NCBI GenBank assembly: GCA_028551475.1
Contig: CM052354.1
Span: 11,987,172-12,051,171, forward strand
Source of the DNA: Casuarina equisetifolia
Taxonomy: Eukaryota; Streptophyta; Magnoliopsida; Fagales; Casuarinaceae
DNA length: 64,000 bases
Reading direction: 5' to 3'
Part shown: positions 33,860-46,934 of the stretch, piece after piece
Position numbering within the stretch: position 1 is the stretch's first letter
How the letters are laid out: each line of letters begins with the position of its first letter
Position numbers and translations under genes: made by a program
Notes under the pieces: model-generated
What the model saw: only the letters and a program-made list of their open reading frames with translations
Database searches by the model: none
What the model was told of the DNA's origin: nothing

Positions 33860-34240
33860 ATTTATTACACACAACAAACTTGGGTTTCTAGATGGCATGT
33901 TGAAGCTGCAGTTGTAGCCACATCATAAACTTTGTAGCCTAAATCATCAAAACTATAGCCAAGAAACATACAATCTTATATGTTCCCATCTAACTCAAAC
34001 CTCTCATCTTTGTAATATGACTAAACGTTTTGCAACCAAATATCCTTAGATAGTTATGAAAATACCCTTATTAAACCAAACTCTATCTAACTCATTTCCA
34101 TAACTGTTGGAGATGAATTGATGATACCAATTGCTAAAATAATGTCTCACCTCAAATGACTTTGGTAAGTTAACATAGGAAATCATGCATTTAACTCTTT
34201 TAACTAATGTCCAATTTATTCTCTCTAGTATACCATTCAA
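33860..34240 (-). pseudogene. Copia integrase fragment
   Basis: Minus strand reads NGILERINWTLVKRVKCMISY, then VNLPKSF, corresponding to the end of a copia integrase core (NG..ER.N.TL..R...ML). A little further are DRVWFNKG, FGCKTF and HITKMRG, matching the integrase C-terminal region. There are many stops, no other domain and no LTRs, so it is an old orphan scrap unrelated in detail to elements A, C, D or E. Confidence 0.7.
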
Positions 34241-35378
34241 CTGACTTCATTTTATTTAAAACTGTGTTATAAGGAAATAAATGTCTTTATATATAAGAAA
34301 TATAATAAGATTTGACATATCGATAATAGAAAGGACAAATAATATTTTAATTATATGCAAAATAATTATAGATTTTAACGTAATAAAAAATAATAAATAA
34401 GAAACTAAAAGAAAAAAAAATATTGTATAAAGATCCATACACAACCTACCATTCATAAACATGGTTTTCCGTTCATTTATAAGATGCCCTAAATGCACAC
34501 TAATAGGAAAAGCGAGATACTGCCATTTTTGGTATTCCCAAGATCAGATTCCTCAAAAATTGCCTTTTGTTTACAAGTTTGAAGGTCTTCCTCATATTTC
34601 TTTCCCTGATTGACTTCCATGGATAAGTAAGAGTAGGTCTTCAAAAGATCGGGCGGACCTTCTTTAGACACCAAGTATCGCACGTGAACACCATTCAGCC
34701 TCTTAATACAATCAGAACTGCAGCTGAACCCCACCAAGTGCTGTCCAAGAAGCGGTACAGACCCCTCCTGATTCCCTCAAACTCGAGGTTGTTCGCGCTG
34801 TTATTGTCTTGTCTGTTTATAAGTAGTATATAGGTATGTATTGCTTAGGCTATCAATGTGGTGACAAAAGTCTCGAGCCATTGTAACACTTTCACATTTT
34901 GCATCGAGCAATGTTCGCAACATAAGCGGGACGCTTGTTCCGCCATCTTAAAAGAGTTAAGGCTTGCTTTTCGAAAAAGGAAACGATTGTTTCCCTTATA
35001 GGCAATTTTTCGAAACTATAATTTAGTTTGAACAAAATAACTTTTAGATATAATTTTTTAGATTTAAACCCTTTCGTTTCGTTAAAAAGATACATACTTT
35101 CTTATATTTTAAGGAACTGAAATTTTTTGAGTCCTAAAAGGGTTCTGAGGCAATGGCGGCAAGTCACCTTAGCGTATGCAATGTACACGTCATAGGATGT
35201 CGCACATATCTTCATGTACGGGGTGCAAATAACTTCGACGTCTACAACTCTATGAAAAGAGACGGCCGAGCTTCTCCCTGCTTACTCCTGCAATTTCACT
35301 TCACTTTCTCTTTCTCGACAATTTTGAAGCTCTAAACCCACACATCCAGCTGTCTGATGAGTGATCACTCTTTGGAGA
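34241..35378. other. Unassigned DNA with one unrecognised minus-strand ORF
   Basis: The minus ORF at 34489-34737 (82 residues, with VGFSCSSDCIKRLNG and VRYLVSKEGPPDLL) has normal amino-acid composition and no known domain that I can name. It may be a piece of an unrelated pseudogene. The rest is AT-rich. 35100-35378 is the upstream region of the next ankyrin gene. Confidence 0.35.
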
Positions 35379-37048
35379 ATGAATCATTATTTGAGGACCG
35401 CTGCTTATCAAGGAAACATCGATGCCTTGTATTCATTGATACGTAGAAATGCATATGTTTTGCAAGAGATCGATGTTCTTCCGTTTGCTGAGACTCCTCT
35501 TCATATTGCTGCATCCATAGGAAAAACCAACTTTGCAATAGAGATGATGGGGCTACAACCCCTTGCATCTTGCTTTACAAAATGAGTGAACTCAAGTAGT
35601 GCTCCGGTTACTTGACGCTGATGAAAGCCTTGTTTGTGTCCCAAGAAGGGAAGGTTGGAATGCTTTACATTATGTTGCTTAGAGGTAATCTCTACCTTCT
35701 GACCAAATTTCTAAAAGTTTGTCCAAGGTCAATTGAGGATGTAACAAATAGGAGAGAGTCTGTTTTGCATACTGTCTGAAGATCTAACAACATCGAAGTG
35801 AGCTTGGTTGAAAAATGCGTCTCTTTGGGAGAAGAGATCACTGAACTAGCAGGATGAAGAAGGCAACACTGTGCTACACATTGCAGTATATGAGAATTTG
35901 CCTGAGGTAAGTTCTCTTCGCTTATTTTTGCAAGGAAGGAGGAGAATGAATTGCTAGAATTAAGATTTATTTGCCATGAACAGTTGAAATTTGTTTAATC
36001 GTATGGTTTGTCAAGAAGAATTTCCTAAAATATTAAGGTCTTGACTAAAACATCTCTTTCCCCGACGTGCTGGAAAAACGACTTTGTCCCACTTTGCTAG
36101 AATCTTCTTAAAATTAGACGCATGGGAGAGTATCTGGAATTCTGTAAAGTTTCTTAGACTTATCTTCTTGCAGGGATGCAAATGCGCAAAAGGCGTGGAA
36201 GCGCCTCATGCTTCTGTGTGCGCAAGAACAGTCTAGAGATTTAATTGGTTCAATCTAAGAAATTTGCTAAAAGTTGTCTTCAGTTAATTTTGCTTGAGCT
36301 TTAACGGCTTAATTTATAACATATGCTTATAGTTTTTTCCTTTAGAATTTTGTTTGGGCCTTCTTTTTTTTTTTTTTTCCTTTTTCGGTGTGTTGAGTTT
36401 TTGAATATTGCAGGCTATTATATTTGTTCTTGCAGATAGTTCAATTGTTATTAGATTGTAAGTTGTGTGCAGTAAAATGGACTTAAATGCCGTGAATTTC
36501 GGAGTTCAAACAATTTTTGACATTTCATAAGTACAAGAGATGAAGGATATGCTACAGCATGCTAGACTTTTTAGTACTTTGCTTCTTGTAAAAGTTTTAT
36601 CTTCAGTAGATTATTTTAAATTTCCTGTATCAATTGAGGAGAAGCTCTGCTCATTCTTTCACCGTCAAAGAACATATGTGTCAAATGAAACCTGCTATGT
36701 ATTTTTGGTAGTTGCTGTGCTGCTTTTTACAGTCACCTTCCGATCAATGGTGAGGACCCCTGGTGGAGTTTGAAGTGAGGGACTTAGTGACAAAGCCCCT
36801 TTCCCGAAAGTGGGAACATCTACTATGTCGCAACACACTTCCCTTGTATGGCAACTCTGAATGTTATTTGCTTTTATGCTACGCTTTTTGTAATATTTGT
36901 TTTCCTCCCTGCTGATTTTAATACTAATCAAAACTCCCAGGGGCTTTTTGTTCTTGAAGTGGATAACTTGCGGCTCTGTGGACTACTTCATTTTCTGCGT
37001 TTTCTTTGTTCTGTTGATTCTGCTGTTGCAGTTCCTTATGAATTATAG
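35379..37048 (+). pseudogene. BDA1-like ankyrin/PGG gene, disrupted plus-strand copy
   Basis: Exon 1 starts at the ATG 35379 (MNHYLRTAAYQGNIDALYSLI). It carries ankyrin repeat 1 with AETPLHIAAS, loses about 14 codons and the frame near 35560, then reads LALQNE-stop-TQVVLRLLD, REGWNALHYVA and GNLYLLTKFLKVCP. After more shifts comes EEGNTVLHIAVYENLPE, ending at a clean GT donor (35907). The intron is 529 bp, with acceptor TTCTTGCAG at 36427-36435. Exon 2 opens IVQLLLDCKLCAVKWT and contains VVAVLLFTVTF then RTPGG, the PGG hallmark. TGA follows where Trp is expected, then three more hydrophobic stretches to the stop at 37048. It lacks the Gln/Pro insertion of the minus-strand copies. Opposite orientation to the others. 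Confidence 0.85.
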
Positions 37049-39074
37049 GCCAAAAAAGCTTGTCAACGCCTTTCGACCGGATGGGAAAATGTCCGACCCA
37101 ACTCTTACATAGATCGCTGTGCCAAAAGTAGCTATTAGTTTGTTCCTCAAGGCGTCCTTGCACCTCCATCTTTAGCTCAACAAGGGCGACCGCAACGTTT
37201 TCTAACGTTGCAGAGGCTTGCTTGATGACTCATGTAATGTTAGCAGTAACTGATAAAGGTAATGGGACTTCTAACCTAATTGGATGCCAAGTCTGTACAT
37301 AAAACCCATGCCTAGGAGCAGTTTGAGAGCTGTCTTTGTAAGAGCATGCGCCTACAATTATTCATGTCTGGTGGAGCTGCAGTGATTTTAGGACAGGTTC
37401 AGTTTCTAGTTTTCTTCGTTACTTGTTTATCCTAGCCAATTGGCTAGTATTTTTAGTTGGAATTTCAAGCCGTATTTACGTTTTAAAGCTTTGTAATGAT
37501 ATTGGTTGTATCAGAAACTCTTCTGTGAATTAAACAAAAACCTTTGTTTCACAACGTCTTGTGCTTTGTTTCTAATGATCTATTCTGTTTTCAGCTTCCA
37601 CTAGCACTTGTTCTGTTTTATTCAACCCGTGTACTTCCTGCATAAAGCTTATCAGTAACCTCCTATGAATTGTCATTTGTTTCATTTTTTGTTTATCTTT
37701 TCTCGCACAATGTTTTCTATTCTGTTGGCGACGTTGAGAGTCTCGTCTAAATCTATTACAAGGACAGTGCATAAAATCAAAAGAGAAGGAAAATAGAAGC
37801 TAGGAAACCAAAAGGACCAATCGAGTAGGTCCATTCATAATGTATGACGTACCCACTTGTGGTTCAGAATTTCGGGGATAGGCTCCTCATACATGTGTTC
37901 ATTTGTATGCTAATGTTACTTAAATTTTAAGGGATTTAATACTATATGTCTTTGGTGATTAAGTGAATTTTATTATTAAAATTATATATATGAATATAAT
38001 GATTAAAGATAGGAGTAGTATCCTAACAAATTTTATTAATAATAATAAAATTAAACATAATAGCCATGCCTAAGTAGGTACCAAAAGAAAGCTGTGGGCC
38101 TCACCTTTAGAAAATTGGATAACGTTTTCATAGGACAAATGCCTCTCTTTTTTGTTTTTTTTTTATTAGGGACACAATTTTATCTATTTGAGGATGTAAA
38201 TCTACTTTGTGTTTGAAATGTTTATAATAATTCCCTTCCAAAGTTTAATCTTTATATATGCCTCAAGGGAAAACTTGATTAAGTCATAGTTTTTTTTTCT
38301 TTTTTTTTTTCAAACGACTATCTTAATGGGAGCTAATACCTAGGACCAAAGAGGTTACAAGTTCAACAATTCCCAATAGCCCTACACCTACATTACTTAA
38401 CTTAAAAAAAAGTCATAATCTTTTTTGGGAAATGTAGGAATTTTTTTAATCCTTTCTTTATGTGATTAAGTAGATTTTCAATTAGAGCAAAGCTTGAGGA
38501 AATCATCTATACTTGTATGACTAAATACTTTTATATCAAGAATTTAATTGGTGTGAGCAATTTTTTTGGTTTTATACAATACAAGTATATAAGCACCACT
38601 ACATGTTGATTTTGACAATTTGTTGAGTTTTTGTGACTTTCTACTCATTTCTATTGATTCTCAAATTGTAATTCTTATAAATTTAAAAAGGTTGTTGGAA
38701 GGATAAAGAAGTTGGACTTCAAGCAAAACATAAGATGGAAAAAGTGAAATCCAACTAAAGAGAAATGGAAACAATATATGTAAGGAAAATTTGTATGTCA
38801 AGCAAAGTAATGTATAGTTTCATATTTACAAAAACAATTTCAAGAGATATATTTATGAATAATTTTTAAAAATTTTGTATGAATTATTTTTGTAACTGCT
38901 AAAAGCCAATCCTTTGAAGAAAAAGAGAGAGGGAGAGAGAGAGAGAGAGAGAAAGAAGCCAATCTTTTTGTCATGGTGAGTCTTTAGGGTCACCCATTGT
39001 GCAAGTAGACAAACTTTCATTATACAAACTTTATTCTTCCTTGTTAACTGAAAACATGAGTGAAGAGAACTTAC
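37049..39074. other. Spacer between convergent ankyrin copies; the right part is an intron remnant
   Basis: About 38590-39070 resembles the introns of the minus-strand ankyrin genes (for example GAAATCCAACTAAAGAGAAATG against GAATCCAAACAAAGAGAAATG near 23757). By analogy a PGG exon should lie near 38.3 kb, but none is found. A GA repeat lies at about 38926-38953. Elsewhere AT-rich, no gene seen. Confidence 0.5.
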
Positions 39075-39775
39075 CTGAGATAAATCCTTATATTTTGCAA
39101 GGTCTAAGGGAGTCTTGCTTTCTACATTCTATACATCCAATAATTCTGATCCCGAATAGAGATGCCAAGCTTCTTGAAGCCAAAACAACAACAACCGATA
39201 AGCACAAAGCTGGTTATATTTTAAGGCAATATGTAGGGCATTCTCACCAAGACGTGGTTTCAAGAATAGACATTGGACAGTAAAAATTCAATCAAAAGGT
39301 CAAGATTTCCTCTTTTAGCTGCGTAATGCAAAGGAGTGAAACCCTCCTTTCCATGAACGCAAGCGAGGTTTTTGTCAAACTTTAGTAGACGGAGCACCAC
39401 ACTTCGTAGTCTTGCTTACAAATCAAGGTCCAAGCTGGGTGTGGTTTGTGGCATTTCAGGGTCCTATTTGTGTTGTTTTTGAAAAGCGAGGTCCACCTTG
39501 TCCATTTCTTGCAGCGCAAGGTGTATCGGGGTCAAACAATCTTTATTTAGCTTTGATAGAAACGACGACTTTAATCTTGCGATCTCGACATCAAATGAAA
39601 AATGTCCTGCTGATGCAGCAGCGTGCAAAGGTGTCTCTGAGAATGGAGTATTGTCGATCTCGTCCAAAACACGCGGATGGCTCTTTATCAATCTATATAA
39701 GGCTTCGATGTTCCCTTCTCGGGTAGCACCTAAACACTCGTCAATGATATTTTGCGGAACACTCAAAGTGGCCAT
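39075..39775 (-). pseudogene. BDA1-like ankyrin gene, 5' exon only
   Basis: Start taken at the internal Met (39775): MATLSVPQNIIDECLGATRE, then GNIEALYRLIKSHPRVLDEI and SETPLHAAASAGH, a normal N-terminus and first ankyrin repeat. Next are LNKDCLTPIHLALQ, a Gln/Pro-containing insertion with stops (about 39380-39480), VLRLLKFDKNLACVHGKEGF, TPLHYAA (frameshifted), GENALHIALKYNQ and KTPLDLAKYKDLSQ. It ends at an intact GT donor (39074-39073). No PGG exon follows, so the copy is truncated as well as frameshifted. Frame runs open upstream of the Met to 39841, but the extra 22 residues have no counterpart in the family. Confidence 0.83.
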
Positions 39776-39841
39776 CAGACAATAAAGAGGCTCTGCCTTC
39801 AAAGCTTTATGAAAAAAGGTGACTGGAGAACTACCGAGCAA

Positions 39842-40569
39842 AGCAAAGATCGGGCGTCCCCCTTTTATAGGGGTGGCTCACATATGTGGCCAAAAATGGC
39901 CTGCCAGATGGAGTATTCTCTGGTCCATAGGTGGGCCACAGCTTGCCTGGTGCTTTCGAATTTCTAATCTTTCCTAAGGCAGTTTTTTTCCCCTTCTTCT
40001 TTTATCTTTTAGTTTTATTTACAAAATTTGTTTCAAGAATTTAGACCTAGAAACAAAAGTAAAAATTTAAGTTCGGATATATTGATTTTCATACTTTTTG
40101 GATCGTGATTGATAATTTGACTTAGAAGTTGTTTTCCCAACTCAAAAAATAAGAACCGGCGTCATATTTGTCTTTGATGACCAATCTGAAACATGGTTCA
40201 CTTTTCTCCTAAGTGACAACAACCCTTTAGTAGCTAGTAGGTACGTAAGAAGTGTAAGTCGGAAGAAATAGTGAATCTGGGAATGGCAACGGTCTGTAAG
40301 AAGGGCAGCTGAAAAAATTAGTGAATATGAGACAAGCCTTTAGACTGCATGTGGCACCCGTTCAAGGTGAGTAAACTCAAGTAAGCACCCAATCAAAATA
40401 ACGCAATTATCTCAATTATTTGCATATATGGCACGTGAGTCTGTGATTGCAATACATTTATGATGTACATGCTGCATATGCTATGAAAAGGAAGAATGCC
40501 GATTCAACTTTCCACGAGAACAAAAGCTAAAGCAAATCGGAGTTAATAACGCAAGGAATGTTACTTCTT
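39842..40569. other. Upstream region of the 39-kb ankyrin remnant
   Basis: No gene. GGGGGACGCCC-rich sequence at about 39850 lies near the likely promoter; no TATA box assigned. Confidence 0.35.
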
Positions 40570-40700
40570 CTTTCTCTATCGGAGTGTAGCCCTCTTTGTT
40601 GACCTTTCGAACAAATGAAGGCTTTAATCTCGCGATCTCGAGGATATAACGGGTATGCCCCGCAGAAGCAGCGGAGTGCAGAGTAGTATGATTGAAAGAA
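40570..40700 (-). pseudogene. Short ankyrin-repeat fragment
   Basis: Minus strand reads SFNHTTLHSAASAGHTRYIL, then EIARLKPSFVRKVNKEGYTP, clearly the first ankyrin repeat of the same family (compare ETPLHAAASAGH...EIARLKSSF at 39 kb). Nothing before or after it is alignable. To its right begins block DB, which may mark the breakpoint. Confidence 0.8.
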
Positions 40701-41590
40701 AAAGATCTTATTTTTCTCTCTTAATGGAGGAAATTCCAATGAAATATTGTGCTAAAACAACACTATTTGCAAGTATATGCTTTTCAACGTGGTTTTATTC
40801 TTATTTTATCTTGCTATCCAAGCAAGACAGGTCGTGGCATGACTCTTGAAATGAAACATGAAGCCTCTCCATAAAAAAGAATAAAGTTAAACAAGAATAA
40901 AAGTGAAACTTTACATGTAAAGGAATCTAGATGCACAGACTCAGTTGAGTGTATCATTCAAAGTTATATCGTATCATTCTTAGAATAAAAGAAACAGAAA
41001 AAGATTTAGTAGTAAAAGTCTATTATTATAAAATCAAGAAGGAAGTGAAAGCAAAATTTCACTAATCAAGGGAATATGTCTTATAAATTATAATAAATTT
41101 TTATAAGAGTCTTGAAACTTTCCAAATGTAGTTGTTAAGCTTAGATAATAATGTTATAAATAAAAAAAATTGTAATTTAATTGTTGGTATATAATACTTG
41201 ATATTTTACCAAAAAGGGAAAAAACAAGAAAAAAAAAAAAGGTAGAGTCCAATTACTTCCTCCTCCAAACTATGATAACAATGAAAAAGAAGAAACAAAG
41301 GAGATAAAAAGAAAATATTCATATACTTATAACATTCCAAATGCACAAAAAAGGAGAAAAGAATAATGGACAATTAATGAGTCAAATAAGAAAGAGTTCA
41401 TCATTTGTAACAAATGATGAGTTTGGTTTGCTTTAAAAAAGAAAAAGTAATTTGTGGAATAGAACCAAAACCAAATTGCGGATAGTGGGAATCGAACAAT
41501 CATAAAAATGTCTTTGTTAGTGTTATTCTAGCAACATAATCCTAAAACTAGGTTACATCACTAAATTGCTTGTCAATTGTCCGTCAAGAA
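40701..41590. repeat. Local duplicated block DB, copy 2
   Basis: Matches 44650-45240 through TCTTATTTTTCTCTCTTAAT, TTTATTCTTATTTTA, TGTAAAGGAATCTAGA, GAGTCCAATTACTTCCTCCT and GTGGGAATCGAACAATC. Interrupted by unrelated AT-rich sequence relative to the other copies. Confidence 0.65.
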
Positions 41591-44500
41591 AACTTTTTGC
41601 ATGTCATATTTACGTGCATCTGATATATATACTTGTTCATACACATACATATAATTAGTCATCTAATAAAAATGTGTTTGTTAATGCCACTAGTCCAAAT
41701 TAAATTATACAAATCCGCATATTAATTCGAAGGTCATTATAAATTTCATTGCAGCAATAGTAGGCCAATAGAGAATTGAGATAATAGCAAGCTTTAGTTT
41801 TAGGAGATCTCTCCAACTTTATATCATAGAACCTATTACATCAAGTAGCATTATTAGAGTTCTTTTACATTTTGTACTATTAATCCATTTATTCCGTAAG
41901 AAAGAGTTTGGTAGATTAATGACATTCTAAAACATGTGTCTCAAATAGACTTTATTCCAAAGTATAAGATTTGGTGGCCCTAATCTCCCTTCTTTCTTAG
42001 TTAGCAAATTATTTATAAAGCTACTTTATGAAGGCATTGTATATCTATACTATCTATTTATTGAAAGTTCCTTACTTTTGTTTTTTTTAATATCATGAAT
42101 TGCTTACTTCATAGCTAGAATACATATAAAAATTATGACTGATTTTGTCAACTATAACCTTTCTACATAACTAAGATGTTTCATTTCTTAATCTTCTGTT
42201 CTTCCAAATATTTTATTCATAAAACTCTTATAATTAGGATAAGTTAGTCTTTTTGTAATTAGGGAAACTCTAAGATATCTAATAGGAAATGTACCCATAA
42301 GGAAGGAGGAATAATCTAAAATAAGAAATTGTTCTTGCTATGATAACCTTGAGTAAAATATTTAACATTTGCTTAGGTTATATTAGAGACCTGTGAGTTT
42401 GACAAATTCTTTCAAGACTTTTACAACATAGAGAATTAAAGTTATATCATTATGAGAGAAGATGAAAAAATCATCAATAAAATATAGATGAGTGCATATT
42501 TTAAATTTGTGTTGCTAGTGAAACTTAAATGTCAATATAGAGGTCTTTGCAATAATAATTTCATTGAGTATATTCATAATTAATGCAACTAAATATGGAG
42601 ATAATAGATTTTCTTATCTCAATCTTTAAGTACCTTTAAAGTAAACTACATGTTCTCAAATAAATATTACTTTGGTTATTAAAACATAATATATAATATG
42701 ACAAGCCGTAGCAAAGGAAAAGGAAAATTTAGAAAGAGAGAGAGAAGAAGAAAGAGAAGTTAATTAAATAGAAAAATAAAGTGAAAAAATGTTATATTGA
42801 TGTCACTCTCCCGCATTTAAAAGATTCTTCAAATATAAAAATAAAAAGAAGAAGAATTTTCAAACCTACAGTATAAAGATGCATCATTGGTCCTTATGTG
42901 CTATGTGATCATTGTTTTCATCAAACCAATAGAGGTGTTGACAAAATTATTTTTCATTAACCACCCCCCCCCCACCTAAAAAAATAATAGAAATCTAGTA
43001 GATTAGGCGTTTTTCTTCTTTTTCAACTCTAGTTTGTAGTCTTTTATCTTAGTTACTTAGGCCCCACCTAACCCCCCTTTGGTCCTTGGAAAAAAATCTT
43101 GGTTCTGCCATTGTGTCATTTTATACAATTTTGCAATCAAATTGCCTTTCGAACTTCTTCTCCTGCGATATCTCGACAAATAGATCTACCACTTCAAGTG
43201 TATAAAATGATTTTAGGATTCTTTGTGTGGGAGTAATTGGCCTAGTAGAAAAAGAAAGAACATGAAATCAAAGTCTTACAGTAAATCAACAATTACAAAT
43301 ATCCAATCTTTTTTTGGGGGGGTAAATAGGAGATGTGGAGAGTTGAGTCTCAAACTTAGAACGTTTTGATCCTAGGCAATCTGAGTTGTCAATTGAACCA
43401 CATGCATGTTAACAATTACAAACACTAGATCAAAAAACTTCTAATCAATAATCGATCTAGTAGTGATTCTTGTCTTTGGTGGTACCACCATCGGTTGATC
43501 CATTTGCAATCATTTAAAGTATAAATTCGGTAGTCCAAGGATAGCATTATTTTCTTTTGAATTTCTTGTTTCAATTGTTGTTTTTGTATTTTTATGTTTT
43601 CGGTGTGACGTGGATAAAAGGAACATAAAATTTTTTTTTTAAAAAAAGGTAATCAATAGGAAGAAAAAATGTTCTTAGTTTTGTACAAAAAGATTCTTTT
43701 TTATATATTCACTTTCTAGCTTGATTTTTCTATACACAAAGTACCCTATTTAGAGGCAAAGGAAATTTGTAAAAATGAAGTATGCTTCTTTGCTTCTCTA
43801 CTATAATTTTTATTAATATAATTTAACATCTCACCAATATATATATGTACAACTTTAAATTTCCATGAGAACAAAAACCAACCATGAAATCATTGAAATC
43901 CATGGTTTCAAACTTTCCAAAATTTGACCATAAGATCTTGAGAGATCTACGATTATGAGTGTTACAAAACCTAGCAATAAGATCTTGCAGATCAACAGCC
44001 AAATATTGAGTGGACGTGTGACCTATCTTTTTCATGGGTTTTGCTTGGAACTAGAATGAGAGTAGTTTGTTAAGAGACATGTGACACAAGAATCAAGTAG
44101 CCTATTTCCATTTAGTTTCCTATAAAATTGATGATTTTGTAAGATTGAGTGTAGGCCAAATTTGAATTGCAGTAACAATAATCCAATTCTTACAAACTTT
44201 ATTAACAAAAAATTCATAATTATGATGTTCATAATCCTTATTACATTGTAAGAATATTATCAACTTTTATATCATATGAAAAAGAGTATAGTTTGTGATG
44301 CAAGGATAGAACTTTATGAAAATAACGTCATCATTGTACTAATTGTACAACTAAAATGAGTTGAGGAAATCCGATACAGCTAAGAAACTATTGAAAAAAT
44401 ATTATGAAAACTTTGATAGCATTGGATTTTTTATTTACAATGTTAATTATTTCTAGAAACACTGGTGAAGAATCTATACTGAATTCCTTCTTGAATAAAG

Positions 44501-44649
44501 TATGAAACACTTTTTAACATGACTTGGCTCAATTAGAGCCAAAGCTTTGTGAGACCAAAAAGGTCTTAGGTTCAAGATATATATATAACATTAGGTCAAG
44601 TAATTTGATAATCTAATATTGTATAATCTATAAATTTCAGATAACTTGA
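41591..44649. other. AT-rich intergenic DNA, no gene seen
   Basis: No protein or RNA gene recognised; two minus ORFs of 66-70 codons (43823-44232) are unrecognised. A C homopolymer lies at 42963-42973 and a G homopolymer at about 43315-43322. The part near 42720-42790 resembles 12300-12360. Confidence 0.45.
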
Positions 44650-46075
44650 AATAAAATGATTGAAAGAAAAAACATCTTATTTTTCTTTCTTAATGAAGAA
44701 AGTTTGAACATCCCAACAAAATATTTTGATAAGATAACATTATTTGTGGATATGCCCCTCAACAATATTTTATTCTTATTTTACCTTCTCATACAAGACA
44801 TGTCATGGTACGACTCTTCAAAGGAAACATGAAAATTCTCCATTAAAAAAGAAAAAGAATAAAGTAAAAGAAGAATAAAAGAGAAGCATTAGATGTAAAG
44901 GAATCTAGACATGCAAAATAAAAATAAAAACGAAAAAAAAGAGTCCAATTACTTCCTCCTTCAAACCATGATAGCAATGAGGAAAAAAGATCAAATGAAT
45001 ATATTCATATACTTATAAGATTCTAAATGCATAAAAAAGAAAAGAATAATGAGGGAACAATTTAAAAATTGAATAAAAATGAGTTGATTTTAGTTATCTT
45101 GAAAAAATAAAAAGTTTATGATTGAATGGAACCAAAAACAAAGTGTATTTAGTGGGAATGGAATAATCCTAAAAATTTCTTTGTCACCATAATTCTAGCA
45201 TCTTTAACATTTAAAACTTATCCTGATGAAAACTTTTTTTGTTTTGTGATTTTCGAGTGAATGTCAAGGACATTCAATATTTCTTGAAGTACTTTTTTAG
45301 GGCCAAAAAAATTGTACATGACATATTCTCTAGGTTTTGATGCCACTCGAGCAACAACGACTTGAACAATTTATTATTATGGTCTACAACACATGATTAC
45401 CGTCGGGGCATGTAAATTATCACTACATCCATCTCAACATTATTCTTAAAATAGCTATATTGTTTAAAGTTTAATATTATTATTTTTCTTTGTCTATCAT
45501 ATCTATTGCATATTTTAGTTCTCTTTCTACTATAATTCTTGGATTTTCTTTGGATATCGGAAGTATTTCCACCTATTAACACATTAGGTCATCAGTTGAA
45601 CGCATAGCTTACTAGTACAAATAACTTGCGGAATACAATTAGAATTTGTTAGAAAACGAAAGTTAAAGGGAAGATACATCTAAGAGTGGGCCTAATGGGT
45701 AAAGATGCTTTTATGGGCTGAAGAGTTTAGCCTACAGACTTGACCTATTCAACATCATTTTATACGGGTTATAAACATGTTAATTTTTAGCATTACTATC
45801 CTTATTGACAATAAAGTGTAAGTAGCTCTTAAAGAGGTAAAAAAAAAAGCAAGTGTATTCTCATGACTTGGTAAAAATACAAGCCAAGGTCTCCTCTACT
45901 TATAAACGAGTAGATGACATCAGTTATGGCTTTATTACAACATAAAGTAGTTGCAAAATGTGCGATTGTGAAGGAAAACGGTTCAACTGTCTTTGTTACA
46001 ATCGTTAACTACATGCGGTTGAGAAAAAATTTACTAAATAAAGTTAGACAAACTGGGCTTCCTATGTGAGTCTTT
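44650..46075. repeat. Block DB copy 3 and its extension, left partner of a local duplication
   Basis: 44650-45240 is block DB. From about 45320 to 46075 it matches 57420-58330 in order (CTACAACACAT, AAAATAGCTATATT, TCTTGGATTTTC, TTATAAACGAGTAGATGA, GCGGTTGAGAAA). Together with 51320 onward this shows a duplicated segment whose second copy is split by element E. Confidence 0.7.
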
Positions 46076-46439
46076 GCTTTTCTTTGAACGACTTCTATTG
46101 AAACTCTCGCGTGCAAATATACGTCTCAAGGCCATCTTGACTCCTCAACATTAGTGAAAAGCAACGGCCCAAACTTGAACGTAGGCTCTTGCCGCCTCAG
46201 GCCACCCTGCACGTCCGGTGAACCGCCATAAAGAGCACAAACTACCCAAACAGTTGTTGATTAACTAAAGCAACAACAGCGGGTATCAATCTTGGGGTAA
46301 AGTTTTCTGGTTGTTCCTCGAATTTCGGCCAAGTTCCATCTTGTCAGTGGGTACTCTCTGCAAGAGTAGAAACGGAAAAACAAAAAAAGGAGTAAATAAT
46401 TAAAATAAGGCTGTTTGGTCTTGATTTTGGAATTTCAAT
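46076..46439. other. Unassigned, less AT-rich segment
   Basis: Moderately GC-rich, with short open stretches on both strands, no recognised protein. It has no counterpart at the equivalent place of the second copy, where the GST remnant occurs. Confidence 0.35.
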
Positions 46440-46934
46440 TAAAATATTGATGTTTATCTTGTCCTCACGATTATGGAAATGTTCTTCTTCAAGCTTTAAT
46501 CCGCCTCCTTCATGTTTACTTGGCTTAACGTTTTCGCATTACTTACATATTGATGAAAGAATTAAGTGACTGCTTAGCTTGACATCCGCAAATTTGAAGT
46601 ACATGAGTTGCAGAGTTTATGAATGAAAGCCTTTAAGTGGCTGTTACAGCATTTATGGCCGGTGAGGATGAGTTTTGCAGGCTTTACGAGCCACTCGTAT
46701 GGCACATTACGGCCAAGTGGCAATGGACAGCAGACCGACAGAGGGAGGAAGCAGAGGTAGAAATTGCACGAGAGGGTCGGCAAGACAATGGGTGACAAGG
46801 AGTGAGATGTGAGGAAGGCAGGGAAAGAAACGTAGGGAGGAGCAATGAGGTGGACAGAGTTTTGTAAAGGAGACACGATTTGTGGGTTAAGGAGGAGAGG
46901 CAAGAGGTAGATGATCGAGGAAAACGAGGGAGAT
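46440..46934. repeat. Block R copy 4 (partial) and ankyrin 3' block
   Basis: 46440-46600 resembles the end of block R at 32290-32400. 46660-46934 resembles the minus-strand 3' block at 63560-63850 (purine-rich GGGAGGAAG/GAGAGG sequence ending GGTAGATGATCGAGG, against GGTGGATGACCGAGG). The minus ORF at 46574-46903 lies here and is repeat-derived. Confidence 0.5.

Noticed and set aside
34489-34737. 82-codon minus ORF as a real gene
   Set aside because: Composition is plausible but there is no recognisable domain, intron context or promoter. It is recorded only within the unassigned interval.
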